From positions 4,216,001-4,280,000 of the forward strand of contig NZ_CP017990.1 in the NCBI RefSeq assembly GCF_002208095.1: a DNA stretch of 64,000 nucleotides, written 5' to 3'. The notes beneath the pieces were generated by a model that did no database searches, had not been told where the DNA came from, and was given only the letters and a program-made list of their open reading frames with translations. The DNA comes from Enterobacter cloacae complex sp. ECNIH7 (lineage in GTDB: Bacteria; Pseudomonadota; Gammaproteobacteria; Enterobacterales; Enterobacteriaceae). Of this stretch, positions 31,970 through 41,260 are shown piece after piece; the first letter of the stretch is position 1, and each line of letters begins with the position of its first letter. The position numbers were made by a program, and so were the translations under genes.

Positions 31970-33364
31970 CTAATTAGTGGCGCAGTTTGCTATAGCCTGG
32001 AAGCACGCTGCACCTTTCGAATTGTTCGGTAAAACGATGTAAAACCGGTCATTTACAGGATCAAGAACCATTGAGTCGGGTGAGTTATGGTTGGAACCAT
32101 CAGACCAACTTTTTAAAGCATAAGAACCACCTATTGCCACTGTACCTGACGGACAATAAGCAGATGCAACCGCTTTGTTGGCGCAGGTGGTTTCGCCAAA
32201 AACGGTTTGCATTTTGATTTTTGATGCGGCTGTCCACACACCGGATTGACAGGAAAGTATGGCTCCAGTGGCGTCGCGGCTTACAAGGCCGTTTGGTGAA
32301 CAAACTGCGCCAGCAGTATTGACTCCGTCGAGCTGCAAAACTTCTCCTGTAGAAAGTCTTCCATCAGCCCGCACACTTCCGCCACGAACCTGACCGCTTG
32401 TGTAAATATTCTTATTATTTATGACTCGAACCCAGTCATTATCTGACATATAAAAACCGCCGCCATACGTTTCATTTAGCCATCCCTTACTCCCTCGAGT
32501 TATGAACCAGCCATTATTTGAACGTATGTCGTTGTTAGCCGTTATTGTATTTCCTGCGGTGACGTTTGAACCGGCAGTAACATTCTGTCCTGTAACAGTT
32601 CCATTCGCAGTTATATTTCCAGTGGCCGCCACATCGCCACTGAAATTACCCGTTACGGCATTAATCGTGCCTGCGTTATTAAGATTGTTACCTCCCATAT
32701 CAATACTGGTATGCATCGTGTTGAGGTCTGGCTTGCCGGTTACCGAAAAACGATAAAGGCGATCATTTTCACCGCGAGCAGCGCCCAGTTCATCTGTGGT
32801 CAGTAAAGCCGCAATATGTCCCTGAGTTGTACTTATCCCAAACTGTGAAAGAGGAATAGTCCAGCTGCCCATAGCGCCGGTAGCAGTACCTGATGTCCAT
32901 ATATAGCCGCCCATACCCGAGGTGATATCCATTGATATCTGGCGCAGTGCGAGAAAAGGCAGTGCCGCGCCGTTTTGAGTGTAAACCAGTGCCTGCAGCT
33001 GATCTGTATTAGTGGCATTACGAACAACAGCAGCCAGATAAGCCTGTCCGTCTACTGTCGTCTCGCTGAACCCCTGCTCCAGAAATCCGGTGTTTTTCAG
33101 CATAGCGGGTGTAACCGTAACCGGGGTCGTGGTGGTGGCACTTGAAAGCAAAGTATCGTAATAACGGCCAGTGTAGCTCTTCACAGCTTGTGTAAAGCGA
33201 GATACCTGTGACGCGGTATTCAGCCAGGTCCGTTTTTGCATCCAGTCACTGATAAGGGTAAAGCCCCAGACGCTGACCACCAGGAGAATAATCAATGAAG
33301 CACCAGTGCTGAGGATAGCCCAGCCCCGGTCAGTCGTTTTATATGTGAACACAGGCATCACCAT
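31970..33364 (-). CDS. pilV: PilV, shufflon-variable minor pilin/adhesin of the type IVB pilus
   Basis: 464 aa. The type IVB prepilin leader is short, with cleavage expected after Gly in TTDRG/WAIL. The adjoining hydrophobic helix is LSTGASLIILLVVSVWG. A constant region runs to about residue 370, including a Thr/Asn/Gly-rich repeat segment (GNITANGTVTGQNV). The current variable tip starts at the sfx site (CQSGVWTAAS) and ends at Asn-464, with cysteines typical of these tips. PilV sits at the pilus tip and recognises lipopolysaccharide of the recipient. The start overlaps the pilU stop by 7 bp. Confidence 0.92.
   Translation of the reverse strand: MVMPVFTYKTTDRGWAILSTGASLIILLVVSVWGFTLISDWMQKRTWLNTASQVSRFTQAVKSYTGRYYDTLLSSATTTTPVTVTPAMLKNTGFLEQGFSETTVDGQAYLAAVVRNATNTDQLQALVYTQNGAALPFLALRQISMDITSGMGGYIWTSGTATGAMGSWTIPLSQFGISTTQGHIAALLTTDELGAARGENDRLYRFSVTGKPDLNTMHTSIDMGGNNLNNAGTINAVTGNFSGDVAATGNITANGTVTGQNVTAGSNVTAGNTITANNDIRSNNGWFITRGSKGWLNETYGGGFYMSDNDWVRVINNKNIYTSGQVRGGSVRADGRLSTGEVLQLDGVNTAGAVCSPNGLVSRDATGAILSCQSGVWTAASKIKMQTVFGETTCANKAVASAYCPSGTVAIGGSYALKSWSDGSNHNSPDSMVLDPVNDRFYIVLPNNSKGAACFQAIANCATN
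32233..32252 (-). repeat. sfx-like shufflon site 5, inside the expressed pilV
   Basis: The same core as sites 2-4 but on the opposite strand. It marks the junction of the constant and variable parts of PilV (LSCQSGVWTA). It is the only inverted site in the present arrangement, so every productive Rci inversion must use it. Confidence 0.92.
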
Positions 33365-34026
33365 GTAATAAGCGGTTGATACAATTTAAACAGGGTCACA
33401 GAAATCGCGCCGGCGCACAGCCAGGGTCCCATCGGCCCTCCTTCAGTTATGCGACGAACAGATATCTGCCAGAGCACAAAGAGCACCACGCCGATCAGCA
33501 GAGCATTAAGCCCCTCTCGCCCTCCCAACCAGGCCGCAATAGCACCGGCCAACCAGACATCGCCAAGCCCCAGACACTCACGGGCATGAATCCTAAAGGT
33601 GACATAACGCCAGACGCCAAAAATCACCAGCGCAGTGGTAGCTGTGAGGAAGTGCCCTATAAAGCCGGGAGCGATAAGAGCGGAAACAAGACCGGCAATA
33701 AGACACCTTATCGTCAATTCTCGAGGCAGAAATCCTGTGAACGCATCGGTAAGCGTCAACCTGAAAAGAAAGAGGCAGAACAACAGAGACATCAGTCGCT
33801 CCAGTAGCGGCACAGGGGACAGCATCATGCCAGTTGCCGCTGTAGCGTAAAGCCAGATGAAGCCGGTGGATGCAGGGGCGAAAAAAACAGCAAACCATTC
33901 CTGATCATCATCCAATATCATCAGGCTGAGACGAACCAGGCTCCTCATAAAACTGAATAAGCTGAGGCATAGAGGAAAAATGATAATGACAGTTGCCCAG
34001 GGCATACTCAGCGTCAGCAGTGTCAC
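33358..34026 (-). CDS. pilU: PilU, type IV prepilin peptidase
   Basis: 222 aa, hydrophobic throughout with about six membrane segments. The two catalytic aspartates of the prepilin peptidase family can be placed in LTDAFTGFLP and GLGDVWLAG (the GxGD motif). It cleaves PilS and PilV after the Gly of their leaders. There is no N-terminal cytoplasmic methylase domain, as expected for PilU of type IVB systems. It overlaps pilT by 4 bp. Confidence 0.92.
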   Translation of the reverse strand: MTLLTLSMPWATVIIIFPLCLSLFSFMRSLVRLSLMILDDDQEWFAVFFAPASTGFIWLYATAATGMMLSPVPLLERLMSLLFCLFLFRLTLTDAFTGFLPRELTIRCLIAGLVSALIAPGFIGHFLTATTALVIFGVWRYVTFRIHARECLGLGDVWLAGAIAAWLGGREGLNALLIGVVLFVLWQISVRRITEGGPMGPWLCAGAISVTLFKLYQPLITW

Positions 34027-34502
34027 AGTTTTATTCCCCGTTCATTAAGTAAAAGCCGACGATAAATGGCATAAATCCGGTTGGCATAGGACTCGCGAGT
34101 TTCGTGCCGGTCCTTACGAAAACCTGCGTTATAAGAGCCAAGACAGTTCCAGCTTATGCCGCATACCTGAAAATGCTTCGCCAGTATCCAGGTACCTATC
34201 TGAACGTTGAGGCACGGACGGTTCAGGAGGTCCTGTGAGCTGCGAATGTAACCCTGCGCTATCAGCGAAGCGATATGCGATGAATTAACCTGCATCAGTC
34301 CATAATCGGTACTGAGTGCCTGCCCGGTCTTTTTGTCACGATTAATATTTGTGACATCCGGTCGCAGGCTGCTTTCACCTATGGCTATTGCCTTAACCAG
34401 TAGCGGGTCAATGTGGTATTTAGCGCCCGCCGATTCAAAGCAGAATGCATCCACCCGTGGGCAAACCAAAATCAGCAGCAGAAAAGCGGACAGGCGCAGC
34501 AT
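34023..34502 (-). CDS. pilT: PilT, lytic transglycosylase of the pil operon
   Basis: 159 aa with a signal peptide (FLLLILVCPRVDA) and an SLT domain. The catalytic Glu is in AIAIGESSLRP, followed by DYGLMQVNSSH and later LGSYNAGF. Despite its name it is not the PilT retraction ATPase of type IVA pili. It opens peptidoglycan for pilus assembly. It lies 4 bp after pilS and overlaps pilU. Confidence 0.92.
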   Translation of the reverse strand: MLRLSAFLLLILVCPRVDAFCFESAGAKYHIDPLLVKAIAIGESSLRPDVTNINRDKKTGQALSTDYGLMQVNSSHIASLIAQGYIRSSQDLLNRPCLNVQIGTWILAKHFQVCGISWNCLGSYNAGFRKDRHETRESYANRIYAIYRRLLLNERGIKL

Positions 34503-34506
34503 GTCA

Positions 34507-35103
34507 TCAGCCGTTATGGGTGAAGACCAGTGTATTGTTACCTGTCATTCCGCTGTCTGATGAGCAGGATTTGCCTGCCTCTTCTGCACTGACCAGACCG
34601 TCACTGTAATCGGTACTGTTAATGGTGATAGCACTGAATGCTCCACCGGAACCGAGTTGAGTAGTGATAGAGATGCAGTCTGCCTGCGGAACTTTCTGCG
34701 ATGTAACTGAAAATCCATTGTTAAATCCATTCGATGCCACAGGTGCCAGAACGACCTGACCACCATAACCGTTCCACATCGTAGCGGTACCGGAACTGGC
34801 TGTTCCCTGGATAGTCCAGCCAGCCTTTGGTGCGCCCCCCTGCTGGATAAGCGTTCCCGTCATAGTTGTACCGCTCGTAAAGTTATATCCCCCCTGCGCC
34901 TGCTTAAGCTGCTGCGCGTTTGTCACGACGGTCTGGAGATTTGAAACCTCAACGGCAACGGACTTTTTCCCCCAAAGACTCCAGACCAGAGCACCAACTA
35001 TAGCCAGTACGATAATCGTCCCGATCGCAATGGTACCGTGTTCAAGAATGCCCCAGCCCCGGTCAGGCTGATGTTGGCGATGTGGTAATGTCTGAGCTGA
35101 CAT
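34507..35103 (-). CDS. pilS: PilS, major type IVB prepilin
   Basis: 198 aa. The 16-residue leader ends in DRG, with mature Trp1 and Glu5 (WGILE), then a hydrophobic helix (TIAIGTIIVLAIVGALVWSLW) that packs the fibre core. The C-terminal part has two cysteines (ADCIS, GKSCSS) expected to form the pilin disulfide. It makes the thin pilus used for mating in liquid. All features for processing by PilU are present. Confidence 0.92.
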   Translation of the reverse strand: MSAQTLPHRQHQPDRGWGILEHGTIAIGTIIVLAIVGALVWSLWGKKSVAVEVSNLQTVVTNAQQLKQAQGGYNFTSGTTMTGTLIQQGGAPKAGWTIQGTASSGTATMWNGYGGQVVLAPVASNGFNNGFSVTSQKVPQADCISITTQLGSGGAFSAITINSTDYSDGLVSAEEAGKSCSSDSGMTGNNTLVFTHNG

Positions 35104-35112
35104 GGCGGTTCC

Positions 35113-36228
35113 TTAGTGTAAGTTGAAAGTGTTCATGTCCTGAATCTGCATCACCATCATCAGGATGAGTAAGAAGAAACTCATAATCAGAACGAGAGAA
35201 AAGAGTTTGGTGGCATTCGCCCGACGCGCGACGCGCGCGAGCGCCTGTTCCAGCCAGCGGTCCGCATAATTGGTGATGAGCGAAGCAGCACCATCCCCCT
35301 TATCCAGAAGAGAGAGATAGTTCACAGCCTCACGGCTCGGAAAATCATATCCGCTGTTACGCAGAGCTCTGCCAAGTGAATCGCCTTCACTCATGCACTC
35401 CATCGCTGCCTCGATGCGTTCCTGCAGCCAGGGCGGTGCAAAACCGTTAAGGATCTGCAAAGCTTTGAGTTCCTGGACACCCGAACCAAGAAGCGCGCCA
35501 ATATTCATAAGGAATACAGCTCCCTGCAGGTCTTTATAAACAGACCATGGTAGTAACCAGTCAGCACAGCGCCTGAGACGGCCGCGCCAGCGGGGCAACG
35601 ACCAGAAAGACAGCAGCACAAGCCCTGCGGCTGTAGCGGCAGAAGCAACACCCCACTCGGAACTCCACTTCGCTACTCCATTCATAAACCCGAGTGCACC
35701 GGTCCAGCGAGCTGGATCGGACATTTTGCTCATGGTGGGAACAAGTGCGAGATTGTTGGCCAGTAGTAGCCCCGTACTCAGGATGGCAAGCGCGGCAGGA
35801 AATACTGACGCAAAAATTACCTGCCCAAGAATTCGCCGACGGGCAACAATCAACTTATCAGCCTGCATCAGCGCGGCAGGAATATTACCGGTTTCCATTC
35901 CGGCGCTGATAAGCGCGGCCTCTTCGTAAGGTGCCCAGGCAGCCAGAACATCCTGCAGCGCGCGGCCAGGACGGTTGTCGTTCACACCCTCGATGCAGTC
36001 CTGAACAAGTTCATAATAAGGATGCCAGCGCCTGCCAAAATCAGTATGTACATCGCCGATCATGGTCAGCGCGTCTTTCAGGGCCTTACGGTTTTCAAGA
36101 AGAAAGCGCAGCGTTTCGTAAAATGGCTGGCGGTATTTCCCAGTAAAAGTGGCTCTGACAAGCCGGTAGCGAATCCTTTCAGGGAACGACATTTCCCGGG
36201 ATGGATAAAAATGGCTGTCACTTTCCAT
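35113..36228 (-). CDS. pilR: PilR, inner-membrane platform protein of the type IVB pilus
   Basis: Start set at the ATG at 36228 behind GAGGTG, overlapping the pilQ end by 11 bp. The 371-aa product has hydrophobic segments at about 140-165 (FASVFPAALAILSTGLLLANN), about 200-225 and near the C-terminus (LFSLVLIMSFFLLILMMVM). This is the pattern of GspF/PilC-type platform proteins. The family segment EEAALISAGMETGNIPAAL is present. It would couple the PilQ ATPase to pilin extraction. Confidence 0.92.
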   Translation of the reverse strand: MESDSHFYPSREMSFPERIRYRLVRATFTGKYRQPFYETLRFLLENRKALKDALTMIGDVHTDFGRRWHPYYELVQDCIEGVNDNRPGRALQDVLAAWAPYEEAALISAGMETGNIPAALMQADKLIVARRRILGQVIFASVFPAALAILSTGLLLANNLALVPTMSKMSDPARWTGALGFMNGVAKWSSEWGVASAATAAGLVLLSFWSLPRWRGRLRRCADWLLPWSVYKDLQGAVFLMNIGALLGSGVQELKALQILNGFAPPWLQERIEAAMECMSEGDSLGRALRNSGYDFPSREAVNYLSLLDKGDGAASLITNYADRWLEQALARVARRANATKLFSLVLIMSFFLLILMMVMQIQDMNTFNLH

Positions 36229-37795
36229 CAGGCACCTCACAATCCATGATGTCATCCTCATCCAGCGGACAGATGAGATCGCCTTCCAGCGGATCAACAA
36301 GACCCTCTGCCAGATAACGCAACAGATGCATGCGGCGAGTAATCCCCCCCTGGTTTATCCAGTACTTTCTGGCAACTGAAGGCCCATGTGAAAGCCAAAG
36401 TTGCATCAGGCGAGCATCTGTCCGGACAACTTCGGCAATAGCTGTTCGCCCTGTAACGCCACGACTGATAATGCGTCCGGTCAGTGGTACCGTTTTCCGG
36501 CAGTGTTCACATCCCTCATAGTTGCGGAAGAAGAGATTTTTCGGTTCGCACAAGCCCGCGACAGAACAATATTTTTCGAGACGCGCGCGGGTTTCTTCAT
36601 CAAGCTCAGGGACTTTGACTTCCCACGGTACCCGGCAGTGTTCACACAACAGCGGCACCAGACGCTGGCCAATCAGGCCGGTGATGAGTGCAGCATCCGC
36701 CAGAAGGTGGCGATCAATACCGAAATGCTCCATACGACGCAGGGAGCCGATAGGGCTCTGGGTGTGCAGGGTCGACAGCACCAGGTGGCCGGTTTCACTG
36801 GCGAAAATGGCGGCGAGAAGGGAATACAGGTCACGGATCTCACCGTTCAGGATGGCATCCGGATCGAGACGAAGTGCAGAGGCGTTTCCGTTACTCCAGG
36901 CGCGGCTGATGGCCTCCGGTGAATTGTCTTCAGGCATAACGGGGGTCTGAATACCACCCGGAATACGCCCCTCGGGCGGGTTTTCCAGCGTGAGCAGGCG
37001 CTTTTTACCGCCGGTCAGTTTCAGCCAGATATCACTGAACACGCGCAGCGTGGCGCTCTTCCCTGAACCAGTAGGCCCGGTCAGCAGCGTCATGCCTTCC
37101 GGCATACGCAGGATCTGCATGATGAGCTTAATCTGCTCAGGCAAAAAACCCAGTTGCGGCAGCGTCGGTATATTGTCCCCGTCATCCGGGATCAGACGCA
37201 TGACCACTATCAGCCCATCCGGAGTAGGACGGTGTTCGTAGCGGGCGCCATAGAGGCCGGCGCGGCGGGCGAACTTTGCATCGATGCGCCCTGACTGCTC
37301 ACGACCGGCAAAGAATGACTGCTCGCGCACGTCGCACATGGAAAGATAAGATGTGGAGGCCAGCGTCATACCCTCCACATCTTTCACTTCATCCACCACC
37401 TCCAGCTCGCCGTGAATACGCAACTGAACGATGCAAATCTTGCGATCACCGCTTATTTCCATATGAATATCAGAGGCATTAAAGTCGTTACCCAGCCTCA
37501 TATAGCTGATGACCTTATCCTGCGACACACTGACGTCACGGTTACTTAGATCCGCCTCGCTCACACCCTGGTTAAGCCCACGGCCCTGACGTTCTGCCAC
37601 TTCACGCCGCCGGTTCAGTTCGCTGAGTGTAACAAACTCAGTTTTTGCATCAGCCCATGTCCGGGTGACATCCATAACCCAGCGCTGTATGTCAGGGTCT
37701 TTTCGCCGGTTGCCGTCGATGAGTAGCGTAACCCCTCCAGACGGATGCTGCTCGGCAAAGACAAAATCCATGATTTCTTTATCAGGAGACATCAT
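36218..37795 (-). CDS. pilQ: PilQ, pilus assembly ATPase
   Basis: About 525 aa, GspE/PulE superfamily secretion ATPase. It has Walker A LTGPTGSGKSA (about residue 245), a His-box region VLSTLHTQSP (about 350), Walker B-type ILNGEIRD (about 312), and two C-x2-C pairs (LCEHCR, CEHCRK) forming the zinc-binding insert. The start lies at GTG ATG ATG. I chose the first ATG because TGAGGTG then serves as Shine-Dalgarno; one more or fewer residue is possible. In R64-type pili PilQ powers pilus polymerisation. Confidence 0.93.
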   Translation of the reverse strand: MMSPDKEIMDFVFAEQHPSGGVTLLIDGNRRKDPDIQRWVMDVTRTWADAKTEFVTLSELNRRREVAERQGRGLNQGVSEADLSNRDVSVSQDKVISYMRLGNDFNASDIHMEISGDRKICIVQLRIHGELEVVDEVKDVEGMTLASTSYLSMCDVREQSFFAGREQSGRIDAKFARRAGLYGARYEHRPTPDGLIVVMRLIPDDGDNIPTLPQLGFLPEQIKLIMQILRMPEGMTLLTGPTGSGKSATLRVFSDIWLKLTGGKKRLLTLENPPEGRIPGGIQTPVMPEDNSPEAISRAWSNGNASALRLDPDAILNGEIRDLYSLLAAIFASETGHLVLSTLHTQSPIGSLRRMEHFGIDRHLLADAALITGLIGQRLVPLLCEHCRVPWEVKVPELDEETRARLEKYCSVAGLCEPKNLFFRNYEGCEHCRKTVPLTGRIISRGVTGRTAIAEVVRTDARLMQLWLSHGPSVARKYWINQGGITRRMHLLRYLAEGLVDPLEGDLICPLDEDDIMDCEVPDGK

Positions 37796-37799
37796 CACC

Positions 37800-38297
37800 T
37801 CAGAATGAAAGTTCAGAATTGTCGCTGAGGCGTACGATCGTGGACGTAACCTCCGTGACCCGCTTTGAGGTTCCGGGAAGCTGATCGCCTTTTGCTACTT
37901 CTGTGACTCCGCCATCAGGCAGAACAATGCGTGCACGCAACTGCGAGCCACGGCCGTAAATCTCCTGAAGGCGCACACCACCGGTCCGCTTTTCACCGAC
38001 TGCACTGGCAGTCTGTTGTGAAGGAGCTGGCTGCGCCATAAGCGGCATGGCAGGCTGGGCGGCAGTAGACAGATAATTCCTGTCAGTACTCTGTCCGGAC
38101 TGGCTTTCACGCAGCTGCTGCTCCAGACGCGCCGTCTGCACTTTCTGCTCCAGAATGAGGTTGCGCGCCTGAGCTGCTTCAAGTTCGCCAAGCGTAACGT
38201 TCGGCGGAAGCGCATCACTGGTTACGGTTGCCACTGCCTGCCCGCAGAACAGAGCGGACAGCAGCAGGCCCGTTCCCGCGGGATTAATTCTGCGCAT
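37800..38297 (-). CDS. pilP: PilP, periplasmic pilus assembly protein
   Basis: 165 aa with a signal peptide (GLLLSALFCGQAVATV), an ATLEAAQARNLILEQ-type helix and a C-terminal beta domain (GRGSQLRARIVLPDGGVTEV) like the PilP/GspC homology region. It probably links PilO/PilR in the inner membrane to the PilN secretin. The gene overlaps pilO by 14 bp and ends just before pilQ. Confidence 0.9.
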   Translation of the reverse strand: MRRINPAGTGLLLSALFCGQAVATVTSDALPPNVTLGELEAAQARNLILEQKVQTARLEQQLRESQSGQSTDRNYLSTAAQPAMPLMAQPAPSQQTASAVGEKRTGGVRLQEIYGRGSQLRARIVLPDGGVTEVAKGDQLPGTSKRVTEVTSTIVRLSDNSELSF

Positions 38298-39564
38298 AAA
38301 TGCTCCCCTTCATGGTGTAGTCGAACTGCCCCTGCGGGCTCATGGTGATTGACACGCTGTTCAGGCGGAGCCCGGTCGCATCAAAATCCTGCAGCAGACG
38401 TTCAGGCTGCAAACGCGAGCTGACAGTAAAAGTGAATTCGCGCCAGTCCTGTACGGGCATGGTTTTCTCTTGTCCTGGCGCGACCGCTGGCGGTTTCACT
38501 TCACTGAACTTGACTTCCAGGTTGCGGCGCTGCAGGTGCGAAATGAAACGCATCAGTTGGGCATCCGCGCCAGGCAAGGCCTCGTCGGTATACTCACTTA
38601 CGCTGTATTTCCGGAAGGGAATGAATACGTCGCCGTTTTTACCTCCCTCCTGAAGGTTGAAAACAGCAGAATGCCCAAGAAGCACCCTCGCGCGGTGGGA
38701 GAAATCCTCCACCGTAGCACCAGGTGTGGCGAGGTAACGCAAGCGCAGGCCTTCAGGGACACATTCACCGTCCGTAAAGCGCCAGCCAGCCACCGAGGCG
38801 AAAAGTGGTTCGCGTGTCAGCCAGCAATTACCAAGTAAAAGCGAAACTGGTGGCTGAGAGGCCCATGGATGTGGCGCTCGGGCTGGCGCAGCTGGCTTAT
38901 CAGCAGACATCGCCATTCGGGCGCGAAACTCTGCCATTGCAGCAGCCTGTTCCGCTTTTTGCTGAACGTCGTCGTACCAGTAAATTCCTGCTGCTGCCAC
39001 GAGTGTAATAAGCGCAGCAGGCATAATAAGCGACATCGTCGTCAGGCGCTTACCCAGGCGGCAACGCTTCAGTTGCGAACGGTTCAGCCTGTCAGTGAGC
39101 GAGGTTGCATCACAATTATCATCTGCGGTTGCAGCACAGCGCAGACCCGGTGTATCAGCATCGTTAAAACGCAGGAAGTTTTCTGCTGCTGATTCTATCT
39201 TCGCGCGTGAACCGGTCACATCACCCATGACAGAAAGCTGCCCACCGCTGGCTGCAAAGAAAACCCAGAGATCTTCGTTGCGGCTGAGGCGGTATATCCC
39301 CCATGTATTTCCCCCTTCAGACAGCAGGAATGCTACTGCAAGAGAGTAAGGGCTACGTCGCACACGCCCGGGGGAAACGACCCCCATCATTGATGCGTTA
39401 CGCCTGCCGGCAACTACTACATGCGTGTCAGGTGAGGCTTTTCCCCGGAATCGCGTTAACAGTGCGCTCCGCTGCTGCTCCCAATGAAGTCCTGCCATCC
39501 AGTCGCGACGGTTGTGGGTGACGCGAATGCCGCTACGGAGTGAAGATTTTTTCTTTGATGACAT
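38284..39564 (-). CDS. pilO: PilO, inner-membrane pilus assembly protein
   Basis: 426 aa with an actin-like or recruitment-type N-terminal cytoplasmic domain (about residues 1-180), one membrane helix (TTMSLIMPAALITLVAAAGIYWY), and a periplasmic part. The periplasmic part ends in a domain (EFTFTVSSRLQPERLLQDF) similar to PilO/GspL C-termini. This matches R64 PilO in size and position. It should form the inner-membrane assembly complex with PilP and PilR. Confidence 0.9.
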   Translation of the reverse strand: MSSKKKSSLRSGIRVTHNRRDWMAGLHWEQQRSALLTRFRGKASPDTHVVVAGRRNASMMGVVSPGRVRRSPYSLAVAFLLSEGGNTWGIYRLSRNEDLWVFFAASGGQLSVMGDVTGSRAKIESAAENFLRFNDADTPGLRCAATADDNCDATSLTDRLNRSQLKRCRLGKRLTTMSLIMPAALITLVAAAGIYWYDDVQQKAEQAAAMAEFRARMAMSADKPAAPARAPHPWASQPPVSLLLGNCWLTREPLFASVAGWRFTDGECVPEGLRLRYLATPGATVEDFSHRARVLLGHSAVFNLQEGGKNGDVFIPFRKYSVSEYTDEALPGADAQLMRFISHLQRRNLEVKFSEVKPPAVAPGQEKTMPVQDWREFTFTVSSRLQPERLLQDFDATGLRLNSVSITMSPQGQFDYTMKGSIYAQN

Positions 39565-39567
39565 GGA

Positions 39568-41241
39568 TTACCTCAGCAGAACAGGGGTGATCATAATCAC
39601 GAGCGTGTTACGACCGCGCGTACCGTTCTGGCCACCGCCCAGGATAAAGTTGTCGGGTGTGAATGTTCCCTGCTTGTTTGCAGAAAGGTTCTGTTGCTCA
39701 GATCCGGTTAATACCAGTGTCTGGCCTGAGCGCAGGTTAACTTTACGTGCCAGCCCCTGTGTCGAGGTATTCGGTATATCGTTACGGGTATTCCCGTCCC
39801 TACTGATAAATTTCTCTATCTGCGGTGGACTGGTATAGCTAAAAGCGAACTGCAGTTGCACGTCACCGTTTTCCTGGATGAACGGCAGCATGGTCATGAA
39901 CAAACCGGTGGTGATTGTGGTTACGGTCTGTGAGGAAGTAACCCCGACATTAGCTGTTGCAGTTGAACTGGAACTTGTCAGAACGCCCTGTTGGTTTGAG
40001 AGCTGATAAGCTACCGGCGTCAAATTTGCTGTTGGGTCGGTCTGGTTCAGCGCCATGCTGACGTTGCCCTGCTCGGAAAGCGCTTTAATCAGCAGGCTGG
40101 AGCCGGAAAATTTGGCGGCATTGCCTGTTGCCGTGTCGAGAATCGAAATGCCGGCACTGCCTGCTGAAGTCGAAGCATTGGCCATTGAACCGGTCAGAGT
40201 GGCGCCAAAATTGTGCAGGGATTTGTATACGAGCCCCCAGTCAAGACCCAGTTGCTCATTACGCGTCTGGTTGACGCTGACAATCTGTATGTTGAGCTGG
40301 ACCTGCCTGCTTAGAACCTTATTCTGATACTCAATGTAACGACCAATACGCTCCAGAACGTCCGGTGTGTCAGTAACACTCAACGTGCCAGTAGTTGCTG
40401 AAAGCCAGAAACGACCAGATTTTGGCGTCAGCATCTGCTCGATGGTTTTACGAATGTCGTCGTACAGGTCGCTGTTCATGCCATAATCGGTCTTCTGATT
40501 AGAGCTAATGTCTCCGCTAGTCCCCCCCGATGTGCCGCCACCGCTGCCCAGCTGATTGCCAGAGCCGGAGTTAATTGATGCGCTACTGTTTACTTTCGTA
40601 TTCAGGATAACGAGCTGAAAAGTGCGGGTATCCTGTCGATAAAAATAAACTCCGTTTCCGTCACTGCGCCATGACAGCCCGTACCCGCTGGCTTCGACAT
40701 CGAGCAGATCACGAACATCTCCCTGGAATTTAAGGCCACGCATGAGCGCCGGTGATGGCTGAACGGAGACGGGCTGAGCTGACGTAGCCCCCATCTGTGC
40801 CAGGGGAACCCGACCATTGTCATCCGGCGCCGGCAGTTGACCACTCATCTGAGAAGTTACCACGCTGCCGGTACTCACGTTGCTCAGCGCAGCAAATGCA
40901 TCTGGTGTGATGGAGACTCGTATACCACATAGCGCAGTGATGCGCTGTCCCAGCTCAGGCAGTGAAATGCCGTCAGGACGATTAATCGTTATCTGACAGG
41001 GAGGCAGATTCTTTTCGTCCGGAGTGGAGACCACCGGCGTGACTGGCTGCAGGTTTACCCAGGGCTTATCCATCCAGACAACAGTTGGTTGTGATATGGA
41101 CTGACGACTCTGCAACACTCGCTGAGCCGTATCGGCCTGCCCAACGGCTTCCTTGTCTATTTTGCTGATTTCATTCAGCGAACATGATGACAGCACAAAC
41201 GCAGCGGTAAGTACTGTCAGGCAGAAAGGTATACGCGGCAT
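39568..41241 (-). CDS. pilN: PilN, lipoprotein secretin of the type IVB pilus
   Basis: Start at the ATG at 41241 behind AGGGAG (557 aa). It has a lipoprotein signal with lipobox (FVLSSCS), N-domains at about 75-300 with a Ser/Gly-rich insert near residue 240, and a C-terminal secretin domain. The secretin domain includes QVQLNIQIVSVNQTRNEQLG, the ATANVGVTSSQ stretch and the end segment NTLVIMITPVLLR. It forms the outer-membrane pore for the pilus. The closest known relatives by layout are R64 PilN and BfpB. Confidence 0.93.
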   Translation of the reverse strand: MPRIPFCLTVLTAAFVLSSCSLNEISKIDKEAVGQADTAQRVLQSRQSISQPTVVWMDKPWVNLQPVTPVVSTPDEKNLPPCQITINRPDGISLPELGQRITALCGIRVSITPDAFAALSNVSTGSVVTSQMSGQLPAPDDNGRVPLAQMGATSAQPVSVQPSPALMRGLKFQGDVRDLLDVEASGYGLSWRSDGNGVYFYRQDTRTFQLVILNTKVNSSASINSGSGNQLGSGGGTSGGTSGDISSNQKTDYGMNSDLYDDIRKTIEQMLTPKSGRFWLSATTGTLSVTDTPDVLERIGRYIEYQNKVLSRQVQLNIQIVSVNQTRNEQLGLDWGLVYKSLHNFGATLTGSMANASTSAGSAGISILDTATGNAAKFSGSSLLIKALSEQGNVSMALNQTDPTANLTPVAYQLSNQQGVLTSSSSTATANVGVTSSQTVTTITTGLFMTMLPFIQENGDVQLQFAFSYTSPPQIEKFISRDGNTRNDIPNTSTQGLARKVNLRSGQTLVLTGSEQQNLSANKQGTFTPDNFILGGGQNGTRGRNTLVIMITPVLLR

Positions 41242-41260
41242 CCGCAGCTCCCTGATTCTG

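Noticed and set aside
34023..34502. PilT as a pilus retraction ATPase
   Set aside because: It has no Walker motifs. The sequence is a signal-peptide-bearing SLT transglycosylase, as PilT is in R64-type pil operons.
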